A stretch of DNA of 6,915 nucleotides from Sulfuricella sp. (GTDB lineage: Bacteria; Pseudomonadota; Gammaproteobacteria; Burkholderiales; Sulfuricellaceae), in NCBI GenBank assembly GCA_030691435.1, contig JAUYEK010000114.1, positions 1 to 6,915 on the forward strand. Direction: 5' to 3'. Below are positions 6,031 to 6,915 of the stretch, piece after piece. The position numbers and the translations under genes were made by a program. The notes below the pieces were generated by a model. It was not told the DNA's origin and ran no database searches. It saw only the letters and a list, made by a program, of their open reading frames with translations. Numbering within the stretch: the stretch's first letter is position 1; every line of letters begins with the position of its first letter.

Positions 6031-6158
6031 ACCCAGATTATCCATTAGAGCCAAAGCACTGTTGTAGGAGCGGCGCCCTCGCCGCGATTTTCGTCCGCAT
6101 TCGCGCCGGGGGCGGCGCTCCTACATGCACGAACATTCCAATGGACAATCTGGGATGA
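6027..6158 (+). CDS. Possible 43-residue bridging frame between purF and metZ (probably not a functional protein)
   Basis: An ATG overlapping the purF stop (ATGA, 6027-6030) opens a frame of 43 codons that crosses the whole REP doublet. It stops at TGA 6156-6158, overlapping the metZ start (ATGA, 6155-6158). A GAGGG site precedes it. The peptide begins [11 protein letters not shown] and then reads CCRSGALAA...RAGGGAPT, the kind of translation that REP elements give anywhere, so I do not propose a protein function. The two ATGA overlaps mean ribosomes leaving purF could in principle be handed through to metZ. I list it for that structural reason and give low confidence that it is a real gene. 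Confidence 0.2.
   Translation: MNPDYPLEPKHCCRSGALAAIFVRIRAGGGAPTCTNIPMDNLG
6032..6048. repeat. Left arm of the outer inverted repeat around the REP doublet
   Basis: CCCAGATTATCCATTAG begins 1 nt after the purF stop. It matches the reverse complement of 6138-6154 at 15 of 17 positions. The two arms enclose the REP doublet with 14- and 12-nt spacers, so the doublet is nested in a longer palindrome. Confidence 0.85.
6063..6125. repeat. REP doublet (REPIN-like palindrome) between purF and metZ
   Basis: Two REP units face each other. Each starts with TGTAGGAGCG at the outer end. Unit 1 has the small hairpin GCGGCG-CCCT-CGCCGC (6070-6085) followed by GATTTTC. Unit 2, read on the - strand, has GCGCCG-CCCC-CGGCGC followed by GAATGC. 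The outer 18 nt of the two units match at 16 positions. The stems differ by paired changes that keep each unit's hairpin intact, as in true REP families. REPs are known to be moved by RAYT (REP-associated tyrosine) transposases encoded elsewhere in the genome; none is in this window. The element has no T run, so terminator function is not indicated, though such hairpins can stabilise the upstream mRNA. Confidence 0.92.
6138..6154. repeat. Right arm of the outer inverted repeat, abutting the metZ start
   Basis: CCAATGGACAATCTGGG ends at the base before the metZ ATG (6155) and pairs with 6032-6048 (15 of 17). It occupies the place where a metZ ribosome site would be. Its GGA at 6143-6145 is the only weak Shine-Dalgarno candidate and would be hidden if the long stem forms. 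Confidence 0.85.
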
Positions 6159-6915
6159 ACGAACACGACAACTACGAGCTGGAAACCCTGGCGGTGCGCG
6201 CCGGCACCGAGCGCAGCCAGTTCAACGAGCATTCCGAGGCGCTGTATCTGACCTCCAGCTTCGTTTTCGGCAGCGCAGCCGAAGCCGCAGCGCGCTTTTC
6301 CGGCCAGATGCCGGGCAATATCTACGCGCGCGTCACCAACCCCACCGTCACCGCCTTCCAGGAGCGCCTGGCCGTGCTGGAGGGCGCGGAAAGCTGCGTC
6401 GCCACCGCTTCCGGCATGTCGGCGATCCTGGCCACCGTGATGGGCTTGCTCTCCGCCGGCGACCACGTGGTCGCCTCGCAAAGCCTGTTCGGCGCCACCG
6501 TGCAGTTGTTCGGCAACATCATGAAACGCTTCGGCATAGAGACCACCTTCGTTTCCCAGACCGACGTGGCGGCCTGGCGCGCGGCGGTGCAGCCCAACAC
6601 CAGGCTGCTGTTCGCCGAAACGCCCTCCAACCCGCTCACCGAGATTTGCGACATCGCCGCCCTGAGCCAGGTTGCCAAACAGGCCGGCGCTTTGCTTGCG
6701 GTGGACAACTGCTTCTGCACGCCGATCCTGCAACGGCCTTTGGATCTGGGCGCCGACCTCGTCATTCACTCCGCCACCAAGTATCTGGATGGGCAGGGCC
6801 GGGTGCTGGGCGGTGCGGTGCTGGGCTGCAAGGAAGTCATCGACCCGGTGTTCACCTTCCTGCGCACCGCCGGGCCGACCATGAGCGCCTTCAATGCCTG
6901 GATCTTCCTGAAGGG
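6155..6915 (+). CDS. metZ: O-succinylhomoserine sulfhydrylase (partial, 3' end beyond the window)
   Basis: MetZ joins O-succinylhomoserine with sulfide to give homocysteine, the direct-sulfhydrylation route to methionine, using PLP in the cytosol. The window holds 253 codons; the family is about 390-400 residues. The frame is open to the window edge. Cys/Met-metabolism PLP-enzyme motifs are in order: Tyr57-x-Arg59 in NIYARVTNPTV (cofactor phosphate binding from the partner subunit), SGMSA (86-90), ETPSNPL, VDNCFCTP with Asp184 (pyridine contact), and Lys209 in HSATKYLDGQGR, the PLP Schiff-base lysine. VDNCFCTP and RTAGPTMSAFNAW favour MetZ over MetB or MetC, which is inference from remembered homologues. 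ATG 6155 fits the usual N-terminus ([17 protein letters not shown]). An in-frame ATG at 6125, at the end of the REP doublet, would add 10 residues and has no ribosome site. Confidence 0.92.
   Translation, partial: MNEHDNYELETLAVRAGTERSQFNEHSEALYLTSSFVFGSAAEAAARFSGQMPGNIYARVTNPTVTAFQERLAVLEGAESCVATASGMSAILATVMGLLSAGDHVVASQSLFGATVQLFGNIMKRFGIETTFVSQTDVAAWRAAVQPNTRLLFAETPSNPLTEICDIAALSQVAKQAGALLAVDNCFCTPILQRPLDLGADLVIHSATKYLDGQGRVLGGAVLGCKEVIDPVFTFLRTAGPTMSAFNAWIFLK

Noticed and set aside
6063..6125. Rho-independent terminator after purF
   Set aside because: The stem is strong but no T run follows, and the two-unit REP structure explains it better. The same reasoning applies to the hairpins at 1740-1860 and 3904-3999.
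6141..6158. Five-codon leader peptide (MDNLG) before metZ
   Set aside because: It is the in-frame end of the longer bridging frame, has no ribosome site of its own and no regulatory codon run.
6038..6769. 243-codon open frame on the - strand over the REP doublet and metZ
   Set aside because: It runs antisense to a clear metZ and through a palindrome, has low-complexity Gly/His/Ala composition and no motif I recognise.

Overview
The window looks like core chromosome of a GC-rich proteobacterium, most probably a betaproteobacterium of the Nitrosomonadales/Gallionellales kind. The gene order trpA-accD-folC-dedD-cvpA-purF-metZ supports this: it combines the accD-folC-dedD-cvpA-purF block also known from E. 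coli with trpA upstream and metZ downstream, as seen in beta- and some gammaproteobacteria. Protein sequence style agrees, but the lineage is inferred from context and remembered family features, not from a search.

Layout, all on the + strand: the last 13 codons of an unidentified gene (1-42); trpA (61-864), tryptophan synthase alpha; accD (868-1737), acetyl-CoA carboxylase carboxyltransferase beta; folC (1787-3190), dihydrofolate/folylpolyglutamate synthase; a dedD-like SPOR protein (3197-3892); cvpA (4011-4502), a membrane protein; purF (4510-6030), amidophosphoribosyltransferase; and the first 253 codons of metZ (6155 to the window edge), O-succinylhomoserine sulfhydrylase. Genes are tightly packed (gaps of 3, 49, 6, 118, 7 and 124 nt), so co-transcription is likely. 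No stretch over 300 nt lacks a gene. No convincing promoter, rho-independent terminator, tRNA, CRISPR or complete mobile element was seen.

The genes do not form one pathway, but they are linked. trpA and purF belong to two PRPP-consuming pathways. folC makes the polyglutamated folates that purine and methionine synthesis need. metZ makes homocysteine. accD supplies malonyl-CoA for lipids, and the SPOR protein and CvpA are envelope proteins.

The unusual part is the gene junctions. Four palindromic repeats of at least three kinds sit at gene 3' ends: (i) inverted arrays of an ACTCAGG/CCTGAGT heptad between accD and folC; (ii) inverted arrays of a GTGAGGG heptad with an 11-bp perfect inner stem between dedD and cvpA; (iii) a CCCTCTCCC/GGGAGAGGG hairpin absorbed into the 3' end of folC; (iv) a REP doublet (REPIN-like), nested in a longer inverted repeat, between purF and metZ. 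The first three are partly translated or supply stop codons. The accD/folC array is translated as the FolC N-terminus, and its copy number would decide which start codon is in frame with folC. This is the most interesting hypothesis in the window. No previously undescribed protein system is visible.
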